A stretch of 64,000 nt of DNA from Psychrobacillus vulpis (lineage in GTDB: Bacteria; Bacillota; Bacilli; Bacillales_A; Planococcaceae). Both the position numbers and the translations under genes were made by a program. The stretch lies in the NCBI RefSeq assembly GCF_006861825.1, contig NZ_VDGI01000003.1, positions 257,989 through 321,988 of the forward strand, in the 5' to 3' direction. Positions 56,946 to 64,000 of the stretch are shown here, one piece after another; within the stretch, counting starts at the first letter, position 1; each line of letters begins with the position of its first letter. Below the pieces are notes generated by a model. That model did not search any database and had not been told where the DNA came from. It worked only from the letters and a program-made list of their open reading frames with translations.

Positions 56946-56997
56946 ACGAGGTAGTTCGAATGGTCTCTTTATAAGAGACCTCGGATTACCTCTTTTT
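56946..56997 (+). terminator. Intrinsic terminator after tkt
   Basis: A long, bulged stem GAGGTA-TCGA-GGTCTC...GAGACC-TCGG-TACCTC followed by TTTTT. Confidence 0.85.
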
Positions 56998-57100
56998 ACT
57001 TAAATTAATTATAATTAAATATAGTATGAGTATTGAATCTATAGTATAATTTTCAGTGGTGTCTTGTACACGTAGACAAGATCGTAAAGGAGGAGAAAGT

Positions 57101-57319
57101 ATGGAAACATGGATTTGGATTATTATCGTAATCGTTGCATTAATCGGTGGTGCAGCAATCGGATTTTTTGCAGCACGTCAATATATGATGAAATATTTGA
57201 AAGAAAATCCACCTATCAATGAACAAATGCTTCGTATGATGATGGCACAAATGGGACGCAAGCCTTCTGAAAAACAAGTGAAACAAATGATGAATCAAAT
57301 GAATAAAATGCAAAAATAA
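57101..57319 (+). CDS. yneF: UPF0154 membrane protein YneF
   Basis: This 72-residue protein has one N-terminal membrane segment (about 4-24) and a basic, Met/Gln/Lys-rich cytosolic tail ([19 protein letters not shown]-like). UPF0154 is conserved across Firmicutes; function unknown. AAGGAGG precedes the ATG at 57101, and TATAAT at 57045-57050 may be its -10. Confidence 0.93.
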   Translation: METWIWIIIVIVALIGGAAIGFFAARQYMMKYLKENPPINEQMLRMMMAQMGRKPSEKQVKQMMNQMNKMQK

Positions 57320-57321
57320 AT

Positions 57322-57351
57322 AAAGCACTCATTTTCGAGTGCTTTTTTATT
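57322..57351. terminator. Bidirectional terminator between yneF and the yqkD-like gene
   Basis: AAAGCACTC...GAGTGCTTT with TTTTTT on the plus strand and an A-rich stretch on the other side, between convergent genes. Confidence 0.88.
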
Positions 57352-58276
57352 TATTTAGCAAATTATTTTGTTGTAAAAAGTCTGCAACTACTTGTTCGTA
57401 TTCTTCACTATTTTCATTAAAAGATTTTGCATGTGCACCAATGTCAAATAATTTCAATGTTTTTGGTCCATTTTTCTTTTCATATAATGCTTCTGTCATT
57501 TTAGGTAGAATAAAATCATCTTGTAAACTGTGGATAAAAAGTACTGGTTTTTCTATTTTGTCAACTACATCTATTGGAGAAACAAGATTTAAAGTATACC
57601 CATCGCGCATTTTTAAAAATAAGTTTGCAAAACGTATTGCTAAACTTGAGCGAAGAGGTGTTGTTTGGGTCATAATATTATATACTTGTTCCTCAAAATT
57701 TGAGAAAGAACAATCTGAAATATAAAAATCAGCATCGTCTTTTATAGAACCCGCATATAGTAGTGTAGTTGCTGCACCCATCGATTCACCGTGTATACCG
57801 ATAATTGCCTCATCACCAACTCGTTCTCGCACAGCTTCTAAAATGGATTGTAAGTCAATCTTTTCATAGAAACCAAAACTCGTTGTTTTCCCCCCAGAAT
57901 CACCATGTCTTCTGTGATCATAAACGACACTATTAAATCCTAATCGTTCAAACATCCGCACAAATCGAAGCGAATTTATTTTGTTTTCTGTCACACCATG
58001 GCAAATGATGACGTAATTATTTGTTTCTAGTGGCTCCACAAAAATTGCTTTTAAAGAATAACCATTCTTCGATTCAATCCATTTTTCTGTTTTATTTACT
58101 TGATGAAACCAAGCATCGTCCAAACGTTTCGATGTGATTTCTCGATTCAATATAAATTCGTCTTCTTTTTTCTTCATATACATCAGCTTATTCGTGACAA
58201 AATAGCCAAAGACAGTAGCAGTAGCTGTTAGAATACTTGTTAATATACTCGTCCAAATAATGACACGTTTTTTCAT
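57347..58276 (-). CDS. yqkD: Alpha/beta hydrolase (YqkD-like)
   Basis: This 309-residue protein has an uncleaved N-terminal membrane anchor (about 7-28) and an alpha/beta-hydrolase domain. Seen: HGVTENKINSLRF (oxyanion region), YDHRRHGDSGGKT, nucleophile Ser in HGESMGAATT, Asp in HSLQDDFILP, and His in GAHAKSF. It probably faces the cell exterior. Substrate unknown. GGGGTTGATG precedes the ATG. In B. subtilis yqkD lies near yqkE, yqkF and nudF, as here. Confidence 0.87.
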   Translation of the reverse strand: MKKRVIIWTSILTSILTATATVFGYFVTNKLMYMKKKEDEFILNREITSKRLDDAWFHQVNKTEKWIESKNGYSLKAIFVEPLETNNYVIICHGVTENKINSLRFVRMFERLGFNSVVYDHRRHGDSGGKTTSFGFYEKIDLQSILEAVRERVGDEAIIGIHGESMGAATTLLYAGSIKDDADFYISDCSFSNFEEQVYNIMTQTTPLRSSLAIRFANLFLKMRDGYTLNLVSPIDVVDKIEKPVLFIHSLQDDFILPKMTEALYEKKNGPKTLKLFDIGAHAKSFNENSEEYEQVVADFLQQNNLLNK

Positions 58277-58287
58277 TGCATCAACCC

Positions 58288-59184
58288 CTATTTGCTTTTA
58301 AATAGTTTATACATCCCGGTCTCAATTGGTCTAGACACATAAGGTGCAACTGAATTGACAGCTTGTAATAATAATTCGAGATCAATACCTGTCTCTATAT
58401 TCATTTGGTGTAGCATATTCACGACATCTTCTGTCGCTACATTTCCAGTCGCACCTGGAGCAAAAGGACAACCGCCTAAACCGCCAACAGAACTATCAAA
58501 ACGGTCAACTCCCGCTTGAAGCGCAGCAAAAATATTAGCCAATCCCATTTTTCGAGTGTCGTGGAAATGTGCTGTTATTAGTGTATTTGGAAACTCCTTT
58601 TTAATAGCATCAAATAGTAAATAACTTTCTTTTGGATTAGCCATACCTATAGTGTCTGCAACACTTAATTCATTTACTCCCCATGAAACAAACTCTCTAC
58701 ATATTTCTATTGTTTTAGATGGATCAATTGCACCTTCATATGGACAATAGAAAGAAGTAGAAATGCATGCTCGTACAAAATGACCATCTTTTAGTAAACG
58801 TTCCACTATAGGTTTAAGTTCATGCATACTTTCTCTAGTTGTTTTATTAATATTTTTTTTATTAAAGCTATCCGATACTCCTACAAAAATAGCAAAGCTG
58901 TTAACGCCGGCTTGTTTTGCAAGCTCTACTCCTTTTTCATTTGGAGTTAATACAAATTGTCGCCCTACTTTTGATACACTCTCTACGATTACTTTGGCAT
59001 CCTTCATTTGAGGAACCCATTTAGGAGAGACAAAAGAGGATAATTCCATCTCTTTTACCCCTGCTATTTGAAGCTTTTCGATAAATTCTAACTTAACCTC
59101 TGTAGGTACCTCATTTTTCTCATTTTGTAATCCATCTCTTGGCCCTACCTCGATAATTGTCACTTTATTTGGTAAACTAAACAT
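58288..59184 (-). CDS. yngG: Hydroxymethylglutaryl-CoA lyase
   Basis: This 298-residue TIM-barrel enzyme of the DRE-TIM family splits HMG-CoA to acetoacetate and acetyl-CoA, the last step of leucine degradation. Seen: EVGPRDGLQNE (metal/substrate arginine), HFHDTRKMGLAN with metal-binding histidines, and the catalytic cysteine loop GLGGCPFAPGATGN. The ATG at 59184 is spaced six bases from GGAGGG; the earlier ATG abuts it. The other leucine-pathway genes are absent, but the divergent thiolase at 59413 could process the acetoacetyl-CoA formed afterwards. Confidence 0.92.
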   Translation of the reverse strand: MFSLPNKVTIIEVGPRDGLQNEKNEVPTEVKLEFIEKLQIAGVKEMELSSFVSPKWVPQMKDAKVIVESVSKVGRQFVLTPNEKGVELAKQAGVNSFAIFVGVSDSFNKKNINKTTRESMHELKPIVERLLKDGHFVRACISTSFYCPYEGAIDPSKTIEICREFVSWGVNELSVADTIGMANPKESYLLFDAIKKEFPNTLITAHFHDTRKMGLANIFAALQAGVDRFDSSVGGLGGCPFAPGATGNVATEDVVNMLHQMNIETGIDLELLLQAVNSVAPYVSRPIETGMYKLFKSK

Positions 59185-59412
59185 AATCATCCCTCCCTCT
59201 TTATTGTAAGGAATGGATGGTTAAACAAGCAAATTTTATTTTATTCAATAGAATAAAATAAAATAAAAGCCTCTGGTGGTTTTACATAGTTTATAAGGAG
59301 TTCTTCGACTCAGACTAGAAAGCGCTGTTGAAAGGATTACTTCTTTAATTAGACAGGACGTAAATACGCCAAGGCGAATTTTATAACAGGGGAAAATGAG
59401 GAGGAAATTACA

Positions 59413-60597
59413 TTGACAAATGAAGTAGTTATCGTAAGTGCAGTTAGAACTGCAATTGGATCATTTCAAGGGGCTTTAAAAGATGTTCCTGCAACAAAAC
59501 TAGGGGCTATCGTAATTGAAAAGGCATTAGAAAAAGCGGGTGTCTCGAAAGATGCTGTCGATGAAGTTATCATGGGAAATGTCCTTCAAGCAGGACTTGG
59601 GCAAAATCCGGCAAGACAAGCTTCCATCCAAGCAGGATTATCAGTAGCTGTGTCAGCACTTACAATTAATAAAGTATGTGGATCTGGCTTAAAAGCAATC
59701 CACCTTGCAACGCAATCAATTCTTGCAGGTGATGCAGATGTGATTGTAGCAGGTGGAATGGAAAACATGAGTCAAGCTCCTTATCTATTAAAAAATGCTA
59801 GAGAAGGATTCCGTATGGGAGATCAAAAGGTTGTGGATAGTATGATTTCAGATGGATTGTGGTGTGCTTTTAATGACTACCATATGGGATTAACAGCTGA
59901 AAACTTATGCGATCAATACAGCATTACAAGAGAAGAGCAAGATGCATTTGCTGCCCGTTCTCAAGCATATGCAGCAACTGCTATAGAAGAAGGTAAGTTT
60001 GCAAATGAAATTGTACCAGTAGAAATTCCACAGCGCAAAGGTGATCCAATTGTTTTTGATACAGATGAATATCCGAAAAAAGGATCAACACAAGAAAAAT
60101 TAAGTGGGCTTCGACCAGCATTTAAAAAAGATGGATCGGTAACTGCAGGAAATGCCTCTGGTATTAATGATGGGGCTGCTGCTGTAGTCGTTATGTCTAA
60201 AGTAAAAGCAGATGAGCTAGGCTTAAAACCACTAGCAACTATTGTTGCAAATGCATCTGCAGGAGTAGATCCAAGTGTAATGGGAATCGGACCAGTGGAA
60301 GCTGTGAAGAAAGTATTAAACAAATCGCAAATTTCACTTGCTGATATTGATCTAATTGAAGCAAATGAAGCATTTGCTGCACAATCGATTGCAGTAGATA
60401 GAGAACTTTCATTTAATCATGATAAACTTAATGTAAATGGTGGAGCTATAGCACTTGGTCACCCAATTGGTGCAAGTGGAGCTCGTATTTTTGTTTCATT
60501 GCTTCATGAAATGGAGAAAAGGGATGCTAAAACGGGACTAGCGACACTTTGCATTGGTGGAGGACAAGGAGTAGCTACTATCGTTAAACGTAAATAA
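59413..60597 (+). CDS. Acetyl-CoA C-acetyltransferase (thiolase)
   Basis: This 394-residue thiolase condenses two acetyl-CoA or cleaves acetoacetyl-CoA. Seen: the acyl-enzyme cysteine in [10 protein letters not shown] (about 88), the NEAFAAQ segment, the histidine in [14 protein letters not shown] and the second cysteine in LCIGGGQG. The start is TTG at 59413, behind GAGGAGG. It is divergent from HMG-CoA lyase, together suggesting leucine/ketone-body-type carbon flow. Biosynthetic versus degradative role is not decidable from sequence. Confidence 0.94.
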   Translation: MTNEVVIVSAVRTAIGSFQGALKDVPATKLGAIVIEKALEKAGVSKDAVDEVIMGNVLQAGLGQNPARQASIQAGLSVAVSALTINKVCGSGLKAIHLATQSILAGDADVIVAGGMENMSQAPYLLKNAREGFRMGDQKVVDSMISDGLWCAFNDYHMGLTAENLCDQYSITREEQDAFAARSQAYAATAIEEGKFANEIVPVEIPQRKGDPIVFDTDEYPKKGSTQEKLSGLRPAFKKDGSVTAGNASGINDGAAAVVVMSKVKADELGLKPLATIVANASAGVDPSVMGIGPVEAVKKVLNKSQISLADIDLIEANEAFAAQSIAVDRELSFNHDKLNVNGGAIALGHPIGASGARIFVSLLHEMEKRDAKTGLATLCIGGGQGVATIVKRK

Positions 60598-60611
60598 AGA
60601 AGGTGAACCAT

Positions 60612-60863
60612 TTGGCAAAGAAAAAACAAAGACAACCAGTAAAACCAACTGCACAAAAAGATGAGGGAAATGGTCTTTTCGATCAGCTTTCATCCGATGT
60701 ATTAGCAAAACTAAAAGAAACAAAGAAACAATTAGTAGCTGAAGAGCAAGAGAAAGAGGAAGAACGACAAGCACAGCTTGCTTTTGAGAAAAAGCAAAGA
60801 GAAAAAAACAAAACATTTGAAGAACTATTAGAAGAGTACGGAGATAGTGGTTCGAAGTTCTAA
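60612..60863 (+). CDS. yqkE: YqkE-like DUF3886 protein
   Basis: This 83-residue, highly charged helical protein (LKETKKQLVAEEQEKEEERQ) ends with KNKTFEELLEEYGDSGSKF, the conserved tail of the YqkE/DUF3886 family. Function unknown. The TTG at 60612 has GAAGGTG six bases upstream; a GTG nine bases earlier overlaps that site. It follows the thiolase by 14 bases and ends before the terminator 60869-60905. Confidence 0.85.
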   Translation: MAKKKQRQPVKPTAQKDEGNGLFDQLSSDVLAKLKETKKQLVAEEQEKEEERQAQLAFEKKQREKNKTFEELLEEYGDSGSKF

Positions 60864-60868
60864 CAGAG

Positions 60869-60905
60869 TTGGCCTATTCGCATTTTGCGGATAGGTCATT
60901 TTTTG
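60869..60905 (+). terminator. Intrinsic terminator after yqkE
   Basis: GGCCTATtCGC...GCGgATAGGTC followed by ATTTTTTG. Confidence 0.85.
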
Positions 60906-61424
60906 AAAGAATATAAATTTAGTATGCGGCAAACCTTTTGTTCATTTTGAAAATAGTAATCTATTGGAAGTGACATAGAGGGTATGGTGGAGACAAAATG
61001 TACTTAAAATGCGCTTGCTCTTTATCCAAAATGATCGAACTATGAATTACAACTTACACGTATAGATACAACGAACCACAATCATCATTGCTGATCAACA
61101 GCAGAAAGAAGAAATAGAAAACCTACAAAATCAAATTGATGAATAAAAAAAGATCAATCAACTGGTCCAGACATGGAGAAATTCAATGAATTATTAGAGA
61201 AAATGATTGATCGATTAGAATCAGTGGATGATACCAAAAAACAGTGCTGACATAATAAAAATTAATTATATGTGGGAATAAGGCTGTCCTAGAGACAGTT
61301 TTTTTGTTGTATAGGTAATGTTAAAACAGAACAGACAAAATTAGAATCTTGATCAATTATAGAGAAAAATAATAATAAAATTTATGATAAGATTAGTAAA
61401 ATGAAATTGAAAGGGTTGGAATAA
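60906..61424. other. 519-bp region with coding debris and a hairpin
   Basis: Around 61090-61250, broken frames encode coiled-coil-like stretches (QQQKEEIENLQNQIDE, then DMEKFNELLEKMIDRLESVD), remnants of a small helical protein. A hairpin with T-tract (CTGTC...GACAG-TTTTTTT) is at 61284-61305. No intact gene. Confidence 0.45.
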
Positions 61425-61862
61425 TTGGAAATTAGGAGACCTAATGACTCAGAGCTTAATGAAGTGTTGTTACTATCCCCGCAGGCCATTTTTGATGGCA
61501 CATTAGGTGGAGTAAAACCAACTAATCAAAAAGTAGAACAACTTATTAAACCACTACTTGAAAAGGGAAGTTATTATTTAATAGCAGTTGAAAATAATAA
61601 ATTGAGGGGCTGGGTTCTTTTAGGATCAAGTAAAGACCAGTTTACTGACCGAATGAATGGATTTATTTATGAACTATTTGTTATCGAAGAGTTCCGAGGA
61701 AATGGGATTTCCAAACTATTAATGCAAACTGCTATTGATCAACTAAAACAAAAAGGATATTTAGAAATCCGACTAAGTGCATTTGCGGGTAATCATGCAA
61801 TTAAACAATATGAAAAAATGGGCTTTCATATAAGAACAGTAGGTATGAGTTTGTCATTGTAA
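61425..61862 (+). CDS. GNAT family N-acetyltransferase
   Basis: This 145-residue acetyltransferase has the CoA-binding motif VIEEFRGNGISKLLMQTAID (about 89-108) and NHAIKQYEKMGFH near the end. The acceptor is unknown. The start is a TTG at 61425 with a GGG-containing weak ribosome site. Stands alone between the debris region and the 504-bp repeat. Confidence 0.82.
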   Translation: MEIRRPNDSELNEVLLLSPQAIFDGTLGGVKPTNQKVEQLIKPLLEKGSYYLIAVENNKLRGWVLLGSSKDQFTDRMNGFIYELFVIEEFRGNGISKLLMQTAIDQLKQKGYLEIRLSAFAGNHAIKQYEKMGFHIRTVGMSLSL

Positions 61863-62162
61863 ATAAGAAACATAAGATTAAAATTTTTATGAATCAACCT
61901 CTAATTTACAAGAAAGAGGTTGGGACAGAACTATAAAATCTTGAAGAAACACAAACATACTGATCGGCAGTAACACCACCGGATTTCCGCTTCAGGCGAA
62001 CGCTTTCCACGGGCATGGCTTCAGCTTCCTCGCGGGCAAAACCGGCCCACTGTGGGATCTTCAGCTCATGCACCTACCGCTTCGCTTTCGGTGCAGAAAA
62101 CATCTGCTATTCCCGTTGGAGTCGTCGCCTTCCGCTGCAATCCTAGGTAGAGGACCAATTAC

Positions 62163-62285
62163 AGCGGAGAAAAGTTGCGAGACTCCTGCGGGAAGAACAA
62201 GCGTACTGAGAGCCTGCAGGAGCGCCAGTGACGAAGCGGCTCAGTGCTTGCCCGCGGAAAGCGAGTAACTTTTCGCAGTGGCAGC
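62163..62285. repeat. GC-rich unit with GAAAAGTTGC-type ends
   Basis: GAAAAGTTGC near 62170 and GTAACTTTTC near 62265 are near-complementary. The core ACTCCTGCGGGAAGAAC...CCCGCGGAAAGCGAG is a diverged member of the family. Confidence 0.6.
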
Positions 62286-62324
62286 CTTATACCATCTCCC
62301 TTTTGTTCCTGCACAGTTTAAACT

Positions 62325-62383
62325 AAAAATCCGAACGATTACAGGAAGAGATAATCCATTCCTGCATAATCGTTCGGATTTTT
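62325..62383. terminator. Large hairpin inside the 504-bp element
   Basis: AAAAATCCGAACGATT (62325-62340) and its exact complement (62368-62383), plus an inner CAGGAA/TTCCTG pairing. A/T runs on both sides make it a possible bidirectional terminator. Confidence 0.75.
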
Positions 62384-62467
62384 GTTATCCCAAAGTACTT
62401 CTGTCCCAACCTCTTTAGACGTATGAGGAATTTTTGAATAAAATTCATTACAAAGTTACATTAGCAG

Positions 62468-63376
62468 TTACTTTTGTATTCTATGTTCTTCATATATGTC
62501 TTTCTTAGTAATCTCTCTTGCTTTTTGTAAAATGTCTTCAGAGACGTCCATGTTGTATGCCTGAATAGATTCTAGAAGTTGTTCGGTGCTGCTAGCTCCA
62601 ATAATCATAGAAGCGGTAACATTTTTTTGTAATACATACTGAAGTGAGACGGAAGTAATTGGTGCATCTAATGATAGAAGTTGTTCAATAGTTTCGATTA
62701 ATTCTTCCTTGGAATAAGATAAATATTCTTTTGTTGAATTTGCACGAATCAGACCGCCTGGAGTTAATAATCCTTTCGCTAGTGTTCCACGACTAAGCAA
62801 TGAAGTGTCATGTTTATCTAACAGTGAGAACCATTCTTCTGGTCTTCGATCTAACAAACTATATTGCATCATTACAGAGACCGCACTGCTTTTCTGTAAA
62901 AAACGATCTATGACATTTGGTCGAATTGAAGAGATTCCATATTCTCGGATTAGGCCCTCTTTTTTCAGCGATTCCATAGTATCGATGACTTCATCCGCAT
63001 TATCTTCCATTGTTCCGCCATGCAATTGATATACGTCAATATAATCTGTTTGAAGGCGTTTCAATGATTCATGAATCCCTTTAGTTATCCATTCTTTTGA
63101 GGGGTCCCATGTCCAACCAACACCAGAATCGTTTAATCGATTACCGACTTTCGTAGCAAGAATGATATTTTGTCGATAATTTTTTAATGCACTACCTACA
63201 ATCTTTTCGTTTTCTCCATTATCGTATAGATCCGCAGTATCAAAATATGTAATGCCATTATCGAGTGCAACTTGAATAATGTTGTTTGCCTCCTGCTGAT
63301 TAGTTGGAAGAGACATACAGCCGAAGCCAATTTCAGAAACAAGGAGATTACTTTTTCCTAATTGTCTTTTTTTCAA
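62468..63376 (-). CDS. yqkF: Aldo/keto reductase YqkF
   Basis: This 302-residue NADPH-dependent aldo/keto reductase shows the catalytic set: Asp and Tyr in YFDTADLYDNGENE, Lys in LATKVGNR and His in VYQLHGG. Known B. subtilis YqkF is an active reductase with broad substrates. The start is TTG at 63376 with AAAGGACG about 12 bases upstream, a weak signal. Divergent from nudF, which matches the yqkF/nudF neighbourhood of Bacillus. Confidence 0.92.
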   Translation of the reverse strand: MKKRQLGKSNLLVSEIGFGCMSLPTNQQEANNIIQVALDNGITYFDTADLYDNGENEKIVGSALKNYRQNIILATKVGNRLNDSGVGWTWDPSKEWITKGIHESLKRLQTDYIDVYQLHGGTMEDNADEVIDTMESLKKEGLIREYGISSIRPNVIDRFLQKSSAVSVMMQYSLLDRRPEEWFSLLDKHDTSLLSRGTLAKGLLTPGGLIRANSTKEYLSYSKEELIETIEQLLSLDAPITSVSLQYVLQKNVTASMIIGASSTEQLLESIQAYNMDVSEDILQKAREITKKDIYEEHRIQK

Positions 63377-63445
63377 GATTTTTCACGTCCTTTTCTCCAT
63401 GGTACAATGTGTAATAGATAGTTTCAAATGAGAGGGAGATTAATA

Positions 63446-63994
63446 ATGAAAAAGTTTGAAGAAAAAACAATCCAAAGTGAACTTAAATACAAAGGTAGAA
63501 TTATTACATTACTAGTAGATGAAGTTTTATTGCCAAACGGAAAGAAAGGTAATAGAGAGATTATTAAACATCCAGGAGCAGTAGCTGTCATTGCAATTAC
63601 AGAAGATAGAAAGATTATCTTAGTAGAGCAGTATAGAAAAGCACTAGAACGTTCTATAGTAGAGATTCCAGCAGGTAAAATAGAGCCAAATGAGCGACCA
63701 GAAATAACAGCACTTAGAGAGTTAGAAGAAGAAACAGGGTACACGACAGAAACGCTTCAATATATTCAATCATTTGCAACATCCCCAGGGTTTGCGGATG
63801 AAATTATTCATTTATACTTAGCAGAAAATATTGTGAAACTAGAAGAGAAGGCAGATTTAGATGAAGATGAGTTTGTGGAGTTAATGCACGTAACATTACA
63901 AGAAATGGATACAATGATTACGAATAAGGAAGTATACGATGCGAAAACAGCTTTTGCGTATCATTGGTTAAAAGACTATTTAAAACAAAACTAA
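63446..63994 (+). CDS. nudF: ADP-ribose pyrophosphatase (Nudix)
   Basis: This 182-residue Nudix hydrolase cleaves ADP-ribose to AMP and ribose-5-phosphate. Seen: the Nudix box GKIEPNERPEITALRELEEETGY with the metal-binding glutamates, preceded by VEQYRKALERSIVEIPAG, and the acidic KADLDEDEFVE segment. The ATG at 63446 is spaced from GAGGGAGA. The gene is complete; the window ends six bases after its stop. TACAAT at 63403-63408 is a possible -10. Confidence 0.95.
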   Translation: MKKFEEKTIQSELKYKGRIITLLVDEVLLPNGKKGNREIIKHPGAVAVIAITEDRKIILVEQYRKALERSIVEIPAGKIEPNERPEITALRELEEETGYTTETLQYIQSFATSPGFADEIIHLYLAENIVKLEEKADLDEDEFVELMHVTLQEMDTMITNKEVYDAKTAFAYHWLKDYLKQN

Positions 63995-64000
63995 ATTATG

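Larger units (their letters stand above)
61913..62416. mobile_element. 504-bp element whose ends are the two arms of a terminator stem
   Basis: AAAGAGGTTGGGACAGAA (61913-61930) and its exact complement at 62399-62416 would form an 18-bp stem if adjacent. Instead nearly 470 bp separate them: GC-rich units at about 61970-62145 and 62163-62285 and a large hairpin at 62325-62383. No gene is present; the open frame across the GC-rich part is spurious. Confidence 0.7.

Noticed and set aside
62068-62268. 66-codon open frame
   Set aside because: Same reason: it runs over two GC-rich units inside the 504-bp element.

Overview
The window looks like chromosomal DNA from a low-GC, endospore-forming Firmicute. 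The gene content (cotE, ricA, lexA-yneA-yneB-ynzC, glnRA, mutSL, the yqkD/E/F/nudF block, an orphan germinant-receptor permease) points to Bacillales, and most likely to the Planococcaceae/Caryophanaceae group (Psychrobacillus or Lysinibacillus-like). That assignment is inferred from gene content, AT-richness and the GC-rich interspersed repeats, not from a marker gene.

Layout. 1-4262: the 3' part of korA, then korB, miaB and ricA. 4303-8075: a TAXI-type TRAP transporter (lipoprotein, DUF1850 protein, fused permease). 7978-9275: a gene-free zone packed with nested repeats. 9276-11948: a LytTR regulator with a degenerate ABC-ATPase domain, followed by the ABC exporter it probably controls. 12113-21686: an efflux pump, bacterial nitric oxide synthase, a repeat/IS graveyard, a CynX-type MFS pump, another ABC exporter, a nucleotidyltransferase-like protein, a lipoprotein and nagB. 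21823-34248: cotE, then a tightly packed mutS-mutL-glpK-glpD-lipase-miaA-hfq run, a rhodanese and ynbB. In Bacillus subtilis ricA is followed directly by cotE, so 4.3-21.7 kb is an accessory segment inserted into a conserved neighbourhood. 34308-36300: glnRA with two GlnR boxes.

36.3-49.1 kb is a second accessory region. It holds a frameshifted gerAB-like gene, a sugar aminotransferase, a DUF3291 protein, a decayed copy of the glnA 3' end, a three-gene ABC exporter, a broken VOC gene, a GNAT, an SOS-type yolD operon, a signal-less M23 endopeptidase and a terminator split by a repeat. 49.2-52.6 kb: a TetR regulator with a polar amino-acid ABC transporter and an OsmC protein. 52.8-57.3 kb: lexA with the divergent yneA-yneB-ynzC-tkt-yneF. 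57.3-64.0 kb: yqkD-like hydrolase, HMG-CoA lyase, thiolase, yqkE, a GNAT, a terminator-split repeat, yqkF and nudF.

The most unusual theme is that intrinsic terminators act as landing sites for palindromic and GC-rich elements. Two terminators (korB, and one at 48.4-49.1 kb) are present as exact or near-exact 25-26 bp direct repeats flanking an insert whose ends share a TGTnGAYAAA motif. Two others (after the TRAP operon, and at 61.9-62.4 kb) have their stems pulled apart by inserted DNA. GC-rich units with their own terminal inverted repeats lie inside other insertions, in up to three layers, and an IS1182-family transposase remnant lies within one of these mosaics. Other points of note are the pseudo-ABC/LytTR regulator with a 21-bp-spaced operator, SOS boxes on small orphan genes, and the glnA 3' remnant.
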